From: Methanoculleus sp. UBA374 | GTDB lineage: Archaea > Halobacteriota > Methanomicrobia > Methanomicrobiales > Methanoculleaceae | Direction of reading: 5' to 3' | Length of the DNA: 64,000 nt | NCBI GenBank assembly: GCA_002508705.1 | Contig: DAYL01000029.1 | Span: 130,292 to 194,291, forward strand | Shown: piece after piece, positions 27,153-35,310 of the stretch | Layout: each line of letters begins with the position of its first letter | Numbering within the stretch: position 1 is the stretch's first letter | Notes under the pieces: model-generated | What the model was told of the DNA's origin: nothing | Seen by the model: the letters and a program-made list of their open reading frames with translations, nothing else | Databases searched by the model: none | Program-made: the position numbers and the translations under genes

Positions 27153-27159
27153 AAAAAAA
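27153..27159 (-). terminator. Poly-T stop after the 27176-27487 gene
   Basis: Seven A residues on the plus strand (Ts on the coding strand) lie 17-23 bases past the stop codon of the minus-strand gene. A run of Ts is the usual archaeal termination signal. Confidence 0.45.
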
Positions 27160-27175
27160 TATTCTGATATAGAAT

Positions 27176-27487
27176 TTATTCTTTCAGTTTTGTCCAGTGT
27201 CGGTGGTGAGGCACCTCGAGGTCATAGTAGATCATCCATTGGTCCGCCCACACGGGCTTTTCAAGTTTCAGGACTTTGTCCCCTCCGCGGGCGTGGTACA
27301 GGCGAATGTATTCCGGTCCCATTGCATCAACAAATGTTCTCGCCTCAAAGCCGTTCTCTCTGCACTTTCGCTGACAATCCTGTACCCTCCTCATACCGCC
27401 GCGTTTCTTTAACCATCCGAGAAAAATAGCTCCCCCCTCCTCCGGATCAGGTCCATCCGGCGTGGGATGGCTGCGTTCTCTTGTCAA
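27176..27487 (-). CDS. Small conserved-looking hypothetical protein, up to 103 aa
   Basis: No family is recognised. The core GWLKKRGGMRRVQDCQRKCR, ARTFVDAMGPEYIRLYHARG and WADQWMIYYDLEVPHHRHW is well composed, with two Cys (DCQRKC) and many aromatic residues, and looks like a real small soluble protein. The start is unsure: TTG at 27485-27487 gives 103 aa, the first ATG (residue 32) gives 72 aa, and neither has a good ribosome site. It lies between the winged-helix/DUF3467 operon and the tungstate transporter genes. Confidence 0.55.
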   Translation of the reverse strand: MTRERSHPTPDGPDPEEGGAIFLGWLKKRGGMRRVQDCQRKCRENGFEARTFVDAMGPEYIRLYHARGGDKVLKLEKPVWADQWMIYYDLEVPHHRHWTKLKE

Positions 27488-27766
27488 GAGTCACCACAGG
27501 GGGTATTGATGTTATGAGTAGATCAACGTTATCTTTTACCCCGGAACCTGTTTCTAACCGTCTGAAAATCGAATAATCATCTTTAGTCAAAGAATCCGAC
27601 GTATCCTTCCGTCTGGATACTCATCCATCTTCCACCTGCCGACAGGGTGCGTGTGATCCCTGCCGCCGCTCTTTCAGCCGGTAGTTATCCCCGGGATGTT
27701 GATCGTGTCGGAGGACGTGTTTCCCCCGCCGCCTCGCGTGCTCTGCCAGGAGTTCTCCTTCACCCC

Positions 27767-28843
27767 TCAGTCCGCCCCGACGGCATGGACCGACTCCGGC
27801 GCAAACGAGACCACGACCCGGCTCCCCTCCCGGAGGTCGAGGTCGTCCACCCTCTTCCAGGAGAGGACGGACGAGAGCGCAACCCCGCAATCGACCGTCA
27901 CCCTGCTGAACGGGCCGCGCGGGACGATGGCGGTCACGATGCCGGGGAGGGCGTTTCTGCCGGGGGGGGCCTTCGCAGCATCCGCCGGGGTGATCCGCAG
28001 GTCTTCGGACCGGATGCAGAGGGAGACCTTCTCCCCCGGACCGGGGAGCGCCGCGGCCCTGACCCGGATGCCGCCAGCTTCGACCGCGGCGTTGCCGTCC
28101 TCCCCGACGACGACGCCGTCGACGATGTTCTCGATCCCGACGAACCGGGCGACCTCGCGGGTCGCGGGGACGGTGAAGACCTCCCGCGGTGTCCCCACCT
28201 GCGCGAACGTTCCGTTCATCAGGACGCCGATCCGGTGGGCGAGCCGCTGCCCCTGATACATATCGTGGGTCGAGAAGACGATCGTCGTGCCGAGGTCCCG
28301 GTTGATCCGGAGGACGAGGCTTTCGATCGTCGCCACCGAGACCGGGTCGAGGTTCGCGGTCGGTTCGTCCATCAAGAGGATCTCGGGCTCGATCACCATC
28401 GCCCTTGCAAGGGCCACCCGCTGCATCTCCCCGCCCGAGAGCGTCCGGGCCCTCCGCTCCCCGTAGCCGGCAAGCCCGACCGTATCGAGGGCCTCCTCGA
28501 CCTTCGGTTTGACCGCTGCATCGCGCGCCCCCCTGAACCGGAGCCCGACGGCGATGTTCTCCGCGACCGTCGTGTTGAAGACGGCAGGCTTCTGGAAGAC
28601 CATCCCCATCATCCGCCGGACGGAGAGGCTCTTCCCCAACTCTCTGCGGATGTCGGCGCCTTTGATCCGGATCGTTCCTCCCGTCGGGGTATCGAGGAGG
28701 TCGACGAGGCGCAGCAGGGTCGATTTCCCGGACCCGGAGGGCCCGATGACGGCAAAGATCTCTCCCCGTTCCACCCGCCCGGTGACGCCGGAAAGCACGC
28801 TTTTACCGTCGAACTCTTTTCTAACGCCTTCAAGTTCAATCAT
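27767..28843 (-). CDS. tupC: Tungstate/molybdate ABC transporter ATP-binding protein, copy 1
   Basis: 358 aa. The ATPase half has Walker A IGPSGSGKSTLLRLVD (G34-S41), the Q-loop in MGMVFQKPAVFN, signature RTLSGGEMQRVALARAMV, and Walker B ILLMDEPTANLDP. A C-terminal extension of about 120 residues (IRVRAAALPGPGEKVSLCIR ... SVLSWKRVDDLDLREG) is a MOP/TOBE-like oxyanion-sensing domain. It energises import through TupB and TupA encoded upstream on the same strand. The start is the ATG of MIELEGVRKEF, five bases after the permease stop; the frame is open further upstream only because it overlaps the permease gene. Confidence 0.9.
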   Translation of the reverse strand: MIELEGVRKEFDGKSVLSGVTGRVERGEIFAVIGPSGSGKSTLLRLVDLLDTPTGGTIRIKGADIRRELGKSLSVRRMMGMVFQKPAVFNTTVAENIAVGLRFRGARDAAVKPKVEEALDTVGLAGYGERRARTLSGGEMQRVALARAMVIEPEILLMDEPTANLDPVSVATIESLVLRINRDLGTTIVFSTHDMYQGQRLAHRIGVLMNGTFAQVGTPREVFTVPATREVARFVGIENIVDGVVVGEDGNAAVEAGGIRVRAAALPGPGEKVSLCIRSEDLRITPADAAKAPPGRNALPGIVTAIVPRGPFSRVTVDCGVALSSVLSWKRVDDLDLREGSRVVVSFAPESVHAVGAD

Positions 28844-28848
28844 GGGTC

Positions 28849-29550
28849 CTACCTGTGCTGGATCGTGGTGATGACGAGGTTGACGGCGAGGGCGATGACG
28901 AGGAGGATGATCCCGAGCGCAATGGACTGGGAGATGTTTCCCATCGATGTCTCGAGCGATATCGCGGTCGTCAGCACCCTGGTCGAACTCGCAAACGACG
29001 ATGCCATGATGTTGCCCCCGACGAGGATCGCCGCCCCGACTTCGGATATCGCCCGCCCGAACCCGACCGCGACGGCTGCGAGGATTGCAAACCGGGCTTC
29101 CTTCATGACACTCTTGAGGAACTGGAAGCGGGTCGCCCCGAGCGAGCGGAGGGTGTCTCTGATGACCGGGTCGACCCCCGAGAGCGCCGAGATGGTGAGC
29201 CCGGTCATGATCGGCAGGATGAGCACCGTCTGTGCGATGATCATGGCGGTCGGGGTGAAGAGCAGCCGAAAAAAGCCGAACGGCCCGACACGGGAGAGAA
29301 GCAGGAATATGAGGAGCCCGACGATGACCGTCGGCAGGGAGTAGAGAGTCTGGATCAGGTTGATCAGGCTCTTCTTTCCGGGAAACGTGCCGAAGTAGAT
29401 CGCGGCGCCGAGCGGCACGGCGACCAGCGTGGCGACGACCGTTGCGGTGAGCGAGATAACGATGCTTCGCGCGGAGATGGCCATCACGTCTGGGTCGAGC
29501 GTGACGATGAGTCTCGCTGCCTCTATAATTCCCTCGATGATCTCGTACAT
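28849..29550 (-). CDS. tupB: Tungstate/molybdate ABC transporter permease, copy 1
   Basis: The 233-aa inner-membrane subunit has five or six hydrophobic segments (VISLTATVVATLVAVPLGAA, TVIVGLLIFLLLSRVGPFGF, MIIAQTVLILPIMTGLTISA, SIALGIILLVIALAVNLVIT). The EAA-type coupling loop reads RDTLRSLGATRFQFLKSVMK, and its contact point is probably TupC. I chose ATG at 29548-29550, which has GGTG seven bases upstream; a GTG three codons earlier is possible. It lies between tupA (67 bp upstream) and tupC (5 bp downstream). Confidence 0.9.
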   Translation of the reverse strand: MYEIIEGIIEAARLIVTLDPDVMAISARSIVISLTATVVATLVAVPLGAAIYFGTFPGKKSLINLIQTLYSLPTVIVGLLIFLLLSRVGPFGFFRLLFTPTAMIIAQTVLILPIMTGLTISALSGVDPVIRDTLRSLGATRFQFLKSVMKEARFAILAAVAVGFGRAISEVGAAILVGGNIMASSFASSTRVLTTAISLETSMGNISQSIALGIILLVIALAVNLVITTIQHR

Positions 29551-29617
29551 GCTCTGCACCTATCGTGGTCTTGCCGGGGGACAAAAAAGGTGGAAATAAA
29601 GAGTGGACGGGTCCGGA

Positions 29618-30550
29618 TCACTGGACCGGGTCCTTCACTTCAGCCTCGGTCACGCCGATCTTCTCCCAGTCGTCCCCTACGGCGTAGAAGAGCGGCTGGC
29701 CGTACTGGTCGACACCGAAGGATGCGATCTCGTTCTGGACCTCATCAGAGATCAGGAAGTTGATCCAGTCTTTGGCGAGGGTGGTGTTGGTGTCGGGGTA
29801 CTTCTCGGGGTTGATCTGCATGGCGCAGTAGACGTTGAGCAGGATGTCCCCTTCGTCCACGAGCGTCACGAGGTCGATGTCGCCCTTATAGGCGAGGTAG
29901 GTGCCGATGTCGGAGAGGGTGTAGGCCTGCTTCTCGTTCGCCATCGAGAGGGTTGCACCCATGCCCGTCCCGGCCTCCTGGTACCAGTCGCCGGACCCCT
30001 GGACGTCCGTCGTGTAGTTGAACCCGGCGGCCTTCCAGATAGCCTGTTCTTTCGAGTGTGTGCCCGAGGCGTCGCCGCGCGAGACAAAGGTCACGTTCGC
30101 ATCGCCGGTCGTCCCCTTCTCCCGGATGGCGGTGAACGCCGCTTCAGGGGTCATGTTCGCGACCCCTGCCGGGTCGGACTCGGGTCCGACGAGGACGAAG
30201 TAGTTGTAGGCGAATACGCGCCGGTCGGTGCCGTAGCCGTTGGCAAGGAACGCGTCTTCACGCGCACGGTCGTGCACCATCAGGACGTCCACGTCGCCCC
30301 GCTCCCCGTACTCGATCGCCTTGCCGGTCCCGGCGGAGATGATCAGCACCTCGGCGTTGTACTGCTCCTCGAAGATCGGTTTGAGGTGATCGAGGAGTTT
30401 GGTGTCGTGGAGGCTTGTCGTCGTAGCGATACGGAGTTGTTGCGTCTCGTTGTCGGCAGGAGTCGGGCCGGATGTCGTCCCGGTACAGCCGCAGATAAGC
30501 AGGATGGCGACCATTACGGCCGCAACGGCAAAAAGGGTTCTTCGTAGCAT
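29618..30550 (-). CDS. tupA: Tungstate/molybdate-binding lipoprotein TupA, copy 1
   Basis: The 310-aa solute-binding protein has a signal peptide with lipobox-like LLICGCTG and a Thr/Ser-rich linker, then the TupA-type oxyanion motif RIATTTSLHDTKLLDHL. Also present are GKAIEYGERGDVDVLMVHDR, FVSRGDASGTHSKEQAIWK and YTLSDIGTYLAYKGD. This family binds tungstate, sometimes molybdate, outside the membrane. The chosen ATG (30548-30550) follows a TTG three codons earlier. It is the first gene of a tupABC operon and is more distant from the two TupA copies at 37-39 kb, and it lacks their Cys-rich tail. Confidence 0.9.
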   Translation of the reverse strand: MLRRTLFAVAAVMVAILLICGCTGTTSGPTPADNETQQLRIATTTSLHDTKLLDHLKPIFEEQYNAEVLIISAGTGKAIEYGERGDVDVLMVHDRAREDAFLANGYGTDRRVFAYNYFVLVGPESDPAGVANMTPEAAFTAIREKGTTGDANVTFVSRGDASGTHSKEQAIWKAAGFNYTTDVQGSGDWYQEAGTGMGATLSMANEKQAYTLSDIGTYLAYKGDIDLVTLVDEGDILLNVYCAMQINPEKYPDTNTTLAKDWINFLISDEVQNEIASFGVDQYGQPLFYAVGDDWEKIGVTEAEVKDPVQ

Positions 30551-30594
30551 GGTTATCAATTCAAGTATCAGATTCCTGATAATTAAATGTGATA

Positions 30595-30622
30595 GTTTTA
30601 TATCTGTTGTTAATTAGTTAAC
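30595..30622 (-). promoter_or_regulatory. TATA box and short palindrome upstream of tupA copy 1
   Basis: On the minus strand a TATA box, gatataaaac (30595-30604), is preceded directly by the interrupted palindrome gttaa-ttag-ttaac (30609-30622). The box is about 45 bp before the tupA ATG. The palindrome is placed where a regulator could affect TFB/TBP binding; which regulator is unknown. Confidence 0.4.
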
Positions 30623-30729
30623 TGAATATAATTTACTATTTGTAAAATACAATGGGTATCGCCCATAAAATGGGTGCCGACTCCGCTCGTTCACACCCGG
30701 TCGGGCAGCGGAAGGAGTCTCTGTCGGCA

Positions 30730-31428
30730 TCACCCGATAACGACGTCGCGATAGACATCGCCGTCGGGTTCGACGTAGAGGACCGCTTTTCCACCGACGA
30801 AGGCGGGCTTCGGGAACTTCCGGAGCGCAACGACGCCTCCCTCGATCACGGCCCCCTCCCGGGTCTCTACCCGGTCGACGCCGGAGGCGAGGATTGCGGC
30901 GACCGTCCGGGTGCCGCGCAGGTCCCGGGTCGTTCCTTTCTGGACGAACCTGCCGTCGTTTCCGGATGCCGCAAGCCCGACACCGGCAAGCGCCCCGATC
31001 ACGCCGTCTTCGGTGCCGCCGAGCCCCTCCAGGAGGATTCCCGCCTGCCGGGCGAGTGACCGCGCCTGCTCCTGCGTCACGACACTCGTCTTCGCGGAGA
31101 GCCCGAATCGGCGGAGGCTGCCGTCGATATTCCGGTCGGCGGCGACGCAGATGCCGGGATCGCTCCCGTCGACGAAGTCGGCGAGCATCAGTTCCTTTGC
31201 CGCCGTAAAGAGACCGGCCGCGTCTCCGGCACCTGCGTCTTGGATGTGGATCACCGCCGAGCTGTTGTGGGAGGTGTAGGGGATGGCGGGGTGGACGTAG
31301 AACTGGTGGCGGGTCACTCCCGTCACCACGTAGGACCCGGCGAGTTCTGCTGCAATCGTGCGTGCGAGCCTCCCGGTTCCCCGGGACTCGCAGGTGTCGG
31401 TGTCGTCAATGCCAAGGTAGATGGTCAT
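30730..31428 (-). CDS. TiaS-like protein, short form (DDTD domain)
   Basis: The 232-aa protein opens MTIYLGIDDTDTCESRGTGR, the phosphate-binding DDTD motif of TiaS, which makes agmatidine on tRNA-Ile2, and continues with GVTRHQFYVHPAIPYTSHNS and AADRNIDGSLRRFGLSAKTS. Real TiaS is about 400-430 aa with extra RNA-binding and zinc-ribbon parts. These are missing here, and the end at VYRDVVIG looks natural rather than truncated. A short paralogue with a different job is therefore likely. It sits between a tungstate operon and a molybdenum-storage-like gene on the same strand. Confidence 0.7.
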   Translation of the reverse strand: MTIYLGIDDTDTCESRGTGRLARTIAAELAGSYVVTGVTRHQFYVHPAIPYTSHNSSAVIHIQDAGAGDAAGLFTAAKELMLADFVDGSDPGICVAADRNIDGSLRRFGLSAKTSVVTQEQARSLARQAGILLEGLGGTEDGVIGALAGVGLAASGNDGRFVQKGTTRDLRGTRTVAAILASGVDRVETREGAVIEGGVVALRKFPKPAFVGGKAVLYVEPDGDVYRDVVIG

Positions 31429-31493
31429 AGGGGATCGCTCGTGTGCTGTACCGGTCCGCCTCTAAGATTAAATAAGACTTCCACGAGTAAACG

Positions 31494-31501
31494 AAAAAAA
31501 A
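31494..31501 (-). terminator. Poly-T stop after the storage-protein-like gene
   Basis: Eight As on the plus strand lie 20-27 bases beyond the stop of the minus-strand gene at 31521, giving a T run on its coding strand. Confidence 0.5.
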
Positions 31502-31520
31502 GTTGACTTAAAAAGGGTTT

Positions 31521-32327
31521 TCAGGCCCGGATCAGGGTGCCGACCTGCTCTCCGTTCACGGCTTTTGTGATGTTCCCGGGCACGTGTGCGTTCACAACCC
31601 GGATCTCTTTAACGTGAACGGCGTCCCGGAGGAGCTCGACCGCCATCGGCTCGAGCACCATATCCTCCATCCTCATCTCCAGGAGTTCGTCGGCCGCGAT
31701 CTCCGGGATGAACTCGGCGTCGGGGTTCACGAACGGATTTTCGGCATAAAGGCCGTCGACGTTCTTCCCGAGAATGCAGCTCCTGCCGCCGACCACTTCG
31801 GCCATCAGAAAGGCGCCGGTGTCGGTCCGGTGCGGCGGGATGCTCCCCAGTTTCGGGGGATGCTCGTAGAGGCCGTAGGGCGGGGTGCCCTGCACCACCG
31901 GCAGCATCCCGAGGGATATGAGTGAGGGGAGGTTCAGGAGGTCTTCGGTATGAATCCGGACGCCGTTGTACTTCGAGAAGAGGAGAGAGATCATGATCGC
32001 GTTCTGCTCGCTGATCTTGCCGGCCAGCTCCGCAAGCACCCCCGTCGGCATCCCGAGATCGATGCCGATGTCGAGGATGTGCCGCACCCGTGCGCCGCCG
32101 CCGGTGGCGATCAGGATCTTGTGGTTCCGGGAGAGTTCTCCGATCTCCTCGACCAGCGGGTGGACAACCTTCCTTCCGTAATCGATAACTCCGTGGCCGC
32201 CGATCTTGATCACGTTCAGGTCCGGCATGATCCTGATCTGCCCGACACCCTCGGTCTCGCGAAGCAGGCCCCGTCGGACAAGGCTCTCGCCCCGCAGTCT
32301 TGATCCAATCTCAAACCGTTCTGCCAT
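31521..32327 (-). CDS. Amino-acid-kinase-fold protein resembling molybdenum storage protein
   Basis: 268 aa of the UMP kinase-like amino acid kinase fold: LNVIKIGGHGVIDYGRKVVH, ILIATGGGARVRHILDIGID, LGMPTGVLAELAGKISEQNA, SIPPHRTDTGAFLMAEVVGG, RSCILGKNVDGLYAENPF and VVNAHVPGNITKAVNGEQVG. From memory these blocks follow the two subunits of the bacterial molybdenum storage protein (MoSto) closely, including the IPPHRTD segment, whereas UMP kinases differ there. MoSto packs ATP-driven polyoxometalate clusters. Lying among W/Mo transporters makes an oxyanion-storage role attractive but unproven. The start has GGAG seven bases upstream and the gene is followed by a T run. Confidence 0.8.
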   Translation of the reverse strand: MAERFEIGSRLRGESLVRRGLLRETEGVGQIRIMPDLNVIKIGGHGVIDYGRKVVHPLVEEIGELSRNHKILIATGGGARVRHILDIGIDLGMPTGVLAELAGKISEQNAIMISLLFSKYNGVRIHTEDLLNLPSLISLGMLPVVQGTPPYGLYEHPPKLGSIPPHRTDTGAFLMAEVVGGRSCILGKNVDGLYAENPFVNPDAEFIPEIAADELLEMRMEDMVLEPMAVELLRDAVHVKEIRVVNAHVPGNITKAVNGEQVGTLIRA

Positions 32328-32419
32328 GCAACCACTCCTGTATCTTTATGCGATGAAAAATCTTAAATATCTTTGCGGTATATCTGCTGATATATCAACT
32401 GGTTGGAGGAGCGATCACC

Positions 32420-32653
32420 ATGAAGATCTATGTACGTGAACGCCAGAAGGTCGGTACCGGCGTAAAGCAGCCCCGGTTCCGCGTCGTCGCCGTTGTCGAA
32501 GAGAGGGGCGACGACAACCATGTGAAGGTGGAGGGAACTCACTTTCGGAAGACCGAACTCGAACAGATCGCACGGGATGTCGGGGCGGAGGTCGTCTATC
32601 TCGAGGAGATCCCCGAAGAAGAGCGTGGCGAGATGCAGAAAGCAGAGGCATGA
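32420..32653 (+). CDS. Conserved small archaeal protein, 77 aa
   Basis: The product starts MKIYVRERQKVGTGVKQPRF, then RVVAVVEERGDDNHVKVEGT, then HFRKTELEQIARDVGAEVVY, and ends with an acidic tail. It is basic at the front and acidic at the end, with no Cys or membrane segment. Similar proteins are, to my recollection, common in Methanomicrobia as uncharacterised. GGAGGAG lies eight bases before the ATG and a gatatatc TATA-like box precedes it. It is transcribed divergently from the storage-like gene, 92 bp apart. Confidence 0.8.
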   Translation: MKIYVRERQKVGTGVKQPRFRVVAVVEERGDDNHVKVEGTHFRKTELEQIARDVGAEVVYLEEIPEEERGEMQKAEA

Positions 32654-32700
32654 CAGACCACTCACTTTTTTCCGTCAGGCGCGAGTAGTGTTACGATCGG

Positions 32701-33054
32701 ATGTCTCTATACGAGCACGACGACCTCATTGACGCGGCCGTCAGGATTCTCCTTGAAGAAGACCGGTGCATGACCATCGTTTTTTCCCCGGACGGCGTGG
32801 CCATACGGTTCCCCACGACCCGGAAACTTGCCGAACACCTCGGTATCCCGCATTACTATGTCCTTCCCCGGTTTGGCGAGATGGAGCGGGACGGTCTGAT
32901 CCGCCGGGTGGAGCGTGTCGGCATCTCCACAACGGCGGCGGGGACGGAGCGGCTCCTTGCAATCATGGCGACGCGTTATCCGGAACGCGCAGAAGAGGTC
33001 CTCGGCGCTGTGGTCTTCCGGGCGCTGCAGGCCCGCGGGAACGAGCCCGGCTAA
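32701..33054 (+). CDS. Probable winged-helix protein, 117 aa
   Basis: The translation reads as a small helix-turn-helix protein. AVRILLEEDRCMTIVFSPDG leads to FPTTRKLAEHLGIPHYYVLP, a likely helix-turn-helix, and FGEMERDGLIRRVERVGIST, followed by TTAAGTERLLAIMATRYPER. The KLAEHLGIPHYYVLPRFGEM segment is the probable recognition element. It follows the 77-aa gene by 47 bp and could be in its operon. Targets are unknown; the Mo/W genes nearby are candidates by position only. Confidence 0.65.
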   Translation: MSLYEHDDLIDAAVRILLEEDRCMTIVFSPDGVAIRFPTTRKLAEHLGIPHYYVLPRFGEMERDGLIRRVERVGISTTAAGTERLLAIMATRYPERAEEVLGAVVFRALQARGNEPG

Positions 33055-33204
33055 GCCCCTATCCGGAGAGGTGCAACTCCCGTCCGCGGCAACGAGTCCG
33101 GCTTCGCTTGCTGGCGCCGATCCGCAGGGTTCGACAACGGCCGTTCCCTCTGCACGGCGGTCGGTACGGAAGGGGTTAACTCCCTCTCCCGCCCACCTCT
33201 CTAC

Positions 33205-34107
33205 ATGCAGGTCAGCGGTCCGGTCCTCATCGGCGGAGTGCCCCTCGATGCGGTCCTCGTGTTCTTCTTTGCTCTCATAGCATCCCTCTTCCTCGGCAAC
33301 CTCGTCTACCTGCTTCTCCGACGGGTCCTCTCCGGGCGCGTCTCCCGCGGGACGGCCAGGTGGACGGCGGCCGCCCTGCAGTACGCCGTCATCATCGGCG
33401 GGATCTACGCGAGCGCCCGGTACCTCCTCGACTTCGATCCGACGGCCTTCGTCGCATCGCTCGGCATCCTCGGTATCGTCATCGCGTTCTCGTCGCGTCA
33501 GATCATCCAGAACGTCCTTGCCGGCATCCTGATCACGATCAACCGCCCGGTCCGGCTCGATGAATGGGTGATCGTCAGCGGAAGACCGCCGACGGGGCTC
33601 TGCCGGGTGCGCGATCTCTCTCTCACGACGACGATCCTCCAGGAACTTGACGGCGGGCTGATCCTCGTGCCGAACTCGGACATAATAACGCGTAAGGTCA
33701 TCAGCTACTCCCGGGCCGGGCTGATGGAGGTCCCGATTCCGCTCGCCATCCCGGCCACGGCGGACCTCGCACGGGTGCAGGAGATCGCACTCGCGGCGGC
33801 GCACGATCATCCCCTGATCTTCCCGCGCGTCGGGCCGGCCGAGCGGTCTGCCGCCCAGAACCTCTTCGACCTCCCCTACATGGGGCGCCTCAATTTCGAC
33901 AGCCCCGGCCTTACGATGTTCGAGCCGAGAGTGCAGGTCTCGTCGGTCAGGGAGGACTGGACCCGGTTGACGGTGCGGGCCTGGATCCGGCAGATCCCGA
34001 TGAAAGACAGCATCGTCTCGGAGTATCTGGATGCCGTCGTCACGCGGCTGAAGGCCGAAGACCTCCTTATCGAGAAGAAGCCGGAGACCGAACCGCGCGA
34101 TGGGTGA
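33205..34107 (+). CDS. MscS-type mechanosensitive channel
   Basis: 300 aa. Membrane segments are at about 13-40 and 55-75, then the pore-lining helix LGILGIVIAFSSRQIIQNVL (about 89-108). The beta domain with RLDEWVIVSGRPPTGLCRVR and VPNSDIITRKVISYSRAG follows, then a C-terminal alpha/beta domain containing an inserted segment GPAERSAAQNLFDLPYMGRL. MscS channels release solutes under hypo-osmotic stress. The protein is near the common length. It lies 67 bp before the MOT1 gene, so co-transcription is possible but not shown. Confidence 0.87.
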   Translation: MQVSGPVLIGGVPLDAVLVFFFALIASLFLGNLVYLLLRRVLSGRVSRGTARWTAAALQYAVIIGGIYASARYLLDFDPTAFVASLGILGIVIAFSSRQIIQNVLAGILITINRPVRLDEWVIVSGRPPTGLCRVRDLSLTTTILQELDGGLILVPNSDIITRKVISYSRAGLMEVPIPLAIPATADLARVQEIALAAAHDHPLIFPRVGPAERSAAQNLFDLPYMGRLNFDSPGLTMFEPRVQVSSVREDWTRLTVRAWIRQIPMKDSIVSEYLDAVVTRLKAEDLLIEKKPETEPRDG

Positions 34108-34174
34108 CGATGGCAGGCGGTATGCCTCATCCAAAACCGCCAAGAAGAAGAGGCGACATAAGGAGAGTTGCACT

Positions 34175-35308
34175 ATGGCGGAGAGCACCGAGACCGGGAA
34201 CGGCGGCATCCGGTTCACCCTCGAGGAAATTGCGGGAGCCGTCGGCGACTTCGGCACCATCTTTCCCATCCTGCTCGGCGTCGCCATCGTCTGCCCGGAC
34301 GTGAACGTCAGCCACTTCTTCCTTTTCTTTGCCGCCTGGTTCATCATCGCCGGCCTCTACTACCGCCTCCCGATTCCCATCGAACCGATGAAGGCGATCG
34401 GGGCCGTTGTCATTGCCGGAGGTCTCTCGCACGGCGAGATCGTGGCGTCGGGGATCGTCGTCGGCGTGCTCTTCCTCCTGCTCGGTCTCATCGGCGGCAT
34501 GGCCTGGATCGGGGACCGGATTCCGCGAAGCGTCATCCGGGGCGTCCAGGCCGGGCTTGCGCTCCTCCTCCTCAAGACCTCGCTCGGCTACATCCTCGTC
34601 GACGTTCTCTTTGCAGCATTCTCCATCGCGATCATCGTCCTCTTCTTCATCGCATCGCATCGCGCCCGCATCCCGGACGTCTCCGCGCTGGTCGTCCTTC
34701 TCATCGGGCTTGCCGCCGGCATCGCCACGCAGGGGATGCCGCCGTTCCGCCTGATGCCCCTTCCCACCCTCATCGTCCCGCTGCCGGCGGATTTCATCGC
34801 CGGCACCTGGGACCTCGTCCTCCCGCAGATCCCGCTCACCGTCGCAAACGCCATCCTCGCCACATCGCTCCTCACCTACGACTTCTTCCCGAAGAAAGGC
34901 GTCGACCCTGACCGGCTCTCCCGGACCATCGGGGCCATGAACCTGATCTCGACGCCGCTCGGGGGGTTCCCCATGTGCCACGGCGCCGGTGGGCTCGCCG
35001 CCATGTACCGGTTCGGCGCGAGGACCGGCGGGGCGAACATCGTCGCCGGCCTCCTCATCCTCATCTTCGCCGTCGCCTTCGCCCCGCCGGAGGTCCTGAC
35101 CCTCATCCCCTACGGCGTCTTCGGCGCGCTCCTGGTCTTCGTGGCAATCGAACTCGGGAAACACAGCGCAAAGACCGAGTCTTACCTGGTCACGGGAGTC
35201 GTCGCCGTCCTCACCCTCGTGACCGGCCTCACGATTGCATTTATTATTGGGATGGTCCTCGCCTATGCGATGAAATGGCGGGCGGGGCGGCAACAGCCTG
35301 TTTCCTGA
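34175..35308 (+). CDS. MOT1-type molybdate permease (SulP-like)
   Basis: The 377-aa membrane protein has about ten hydrophobic segments and both paired MOT1 motifs. FTLEEIAGAVGDFGTIFPIL and IPIEPMKAIGAVVIAGGLS lie in the first half. VANAILATSLLTYDFFPKK and GGFPMCHGAGGLAAMYRFGA lie in the second. MOT1 proteins take up molybdate with high affinity in plants, algae and prokaryotes. I placed the start at MAESTETGNGG, with AGGAGAG eight bases upstream; the longer frame runs back into the channel gene. It converges on tupC copy 2 with 2 bp between the stop codons. Confidence 0.87.
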   Translation: MAESTETGNGGIRFTLEEIAGAVGDFGTIFPILLGVAIVCPDVNVSHFFLFFAAWFIIAGLYYRLPIPIEPMKAIGAVVIAGGLSHGEIVASGIVVGVLFLLLGLIGGMAWIGDRIPRSVIRGVQAGLALLLLKTSLGYILVDVLFAAFSIAIIVLFFIASHRARIPDVSALVVLLIGLAAGIATQGMPPFRLMPLPTLIVPLPADFIAGTWDLVLPQIPLTVANAILATSLLTYDFFPKKGVDPDRLSRTIGAMNLISTPLGGFPMCHGAGGLAAMYRFGARTGGANIVAGLLILIFAVAFAPPEVLTLIPYGVFGALLVFVAIELGKHSAKTESYLVTGVVAVLTLVTGLTIAFIIGMVLAYAMKWRAGRQQPVS

Positions 35309-35310
35309 GA

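Noticed and set aside
27647-29344. Long plus-strand frame opposite the tupABC genes (and similar long frames opposite cysS, guaAB, the ABC ATPases and YgiQ)
   Set aside because: Acidic/Arg-rich mirror frames are common opposite GC-rich genes; they have no motifs and the minus strand encodes clear proteins.
28844-29584. Long open frame making the first TupC a 605-aa fusion
   Set aside because: The added N-terminal half is Arg/His-rich antisense-like sequence overlapping the permease gene in another frame; the true ATPase starts at MIELEG.
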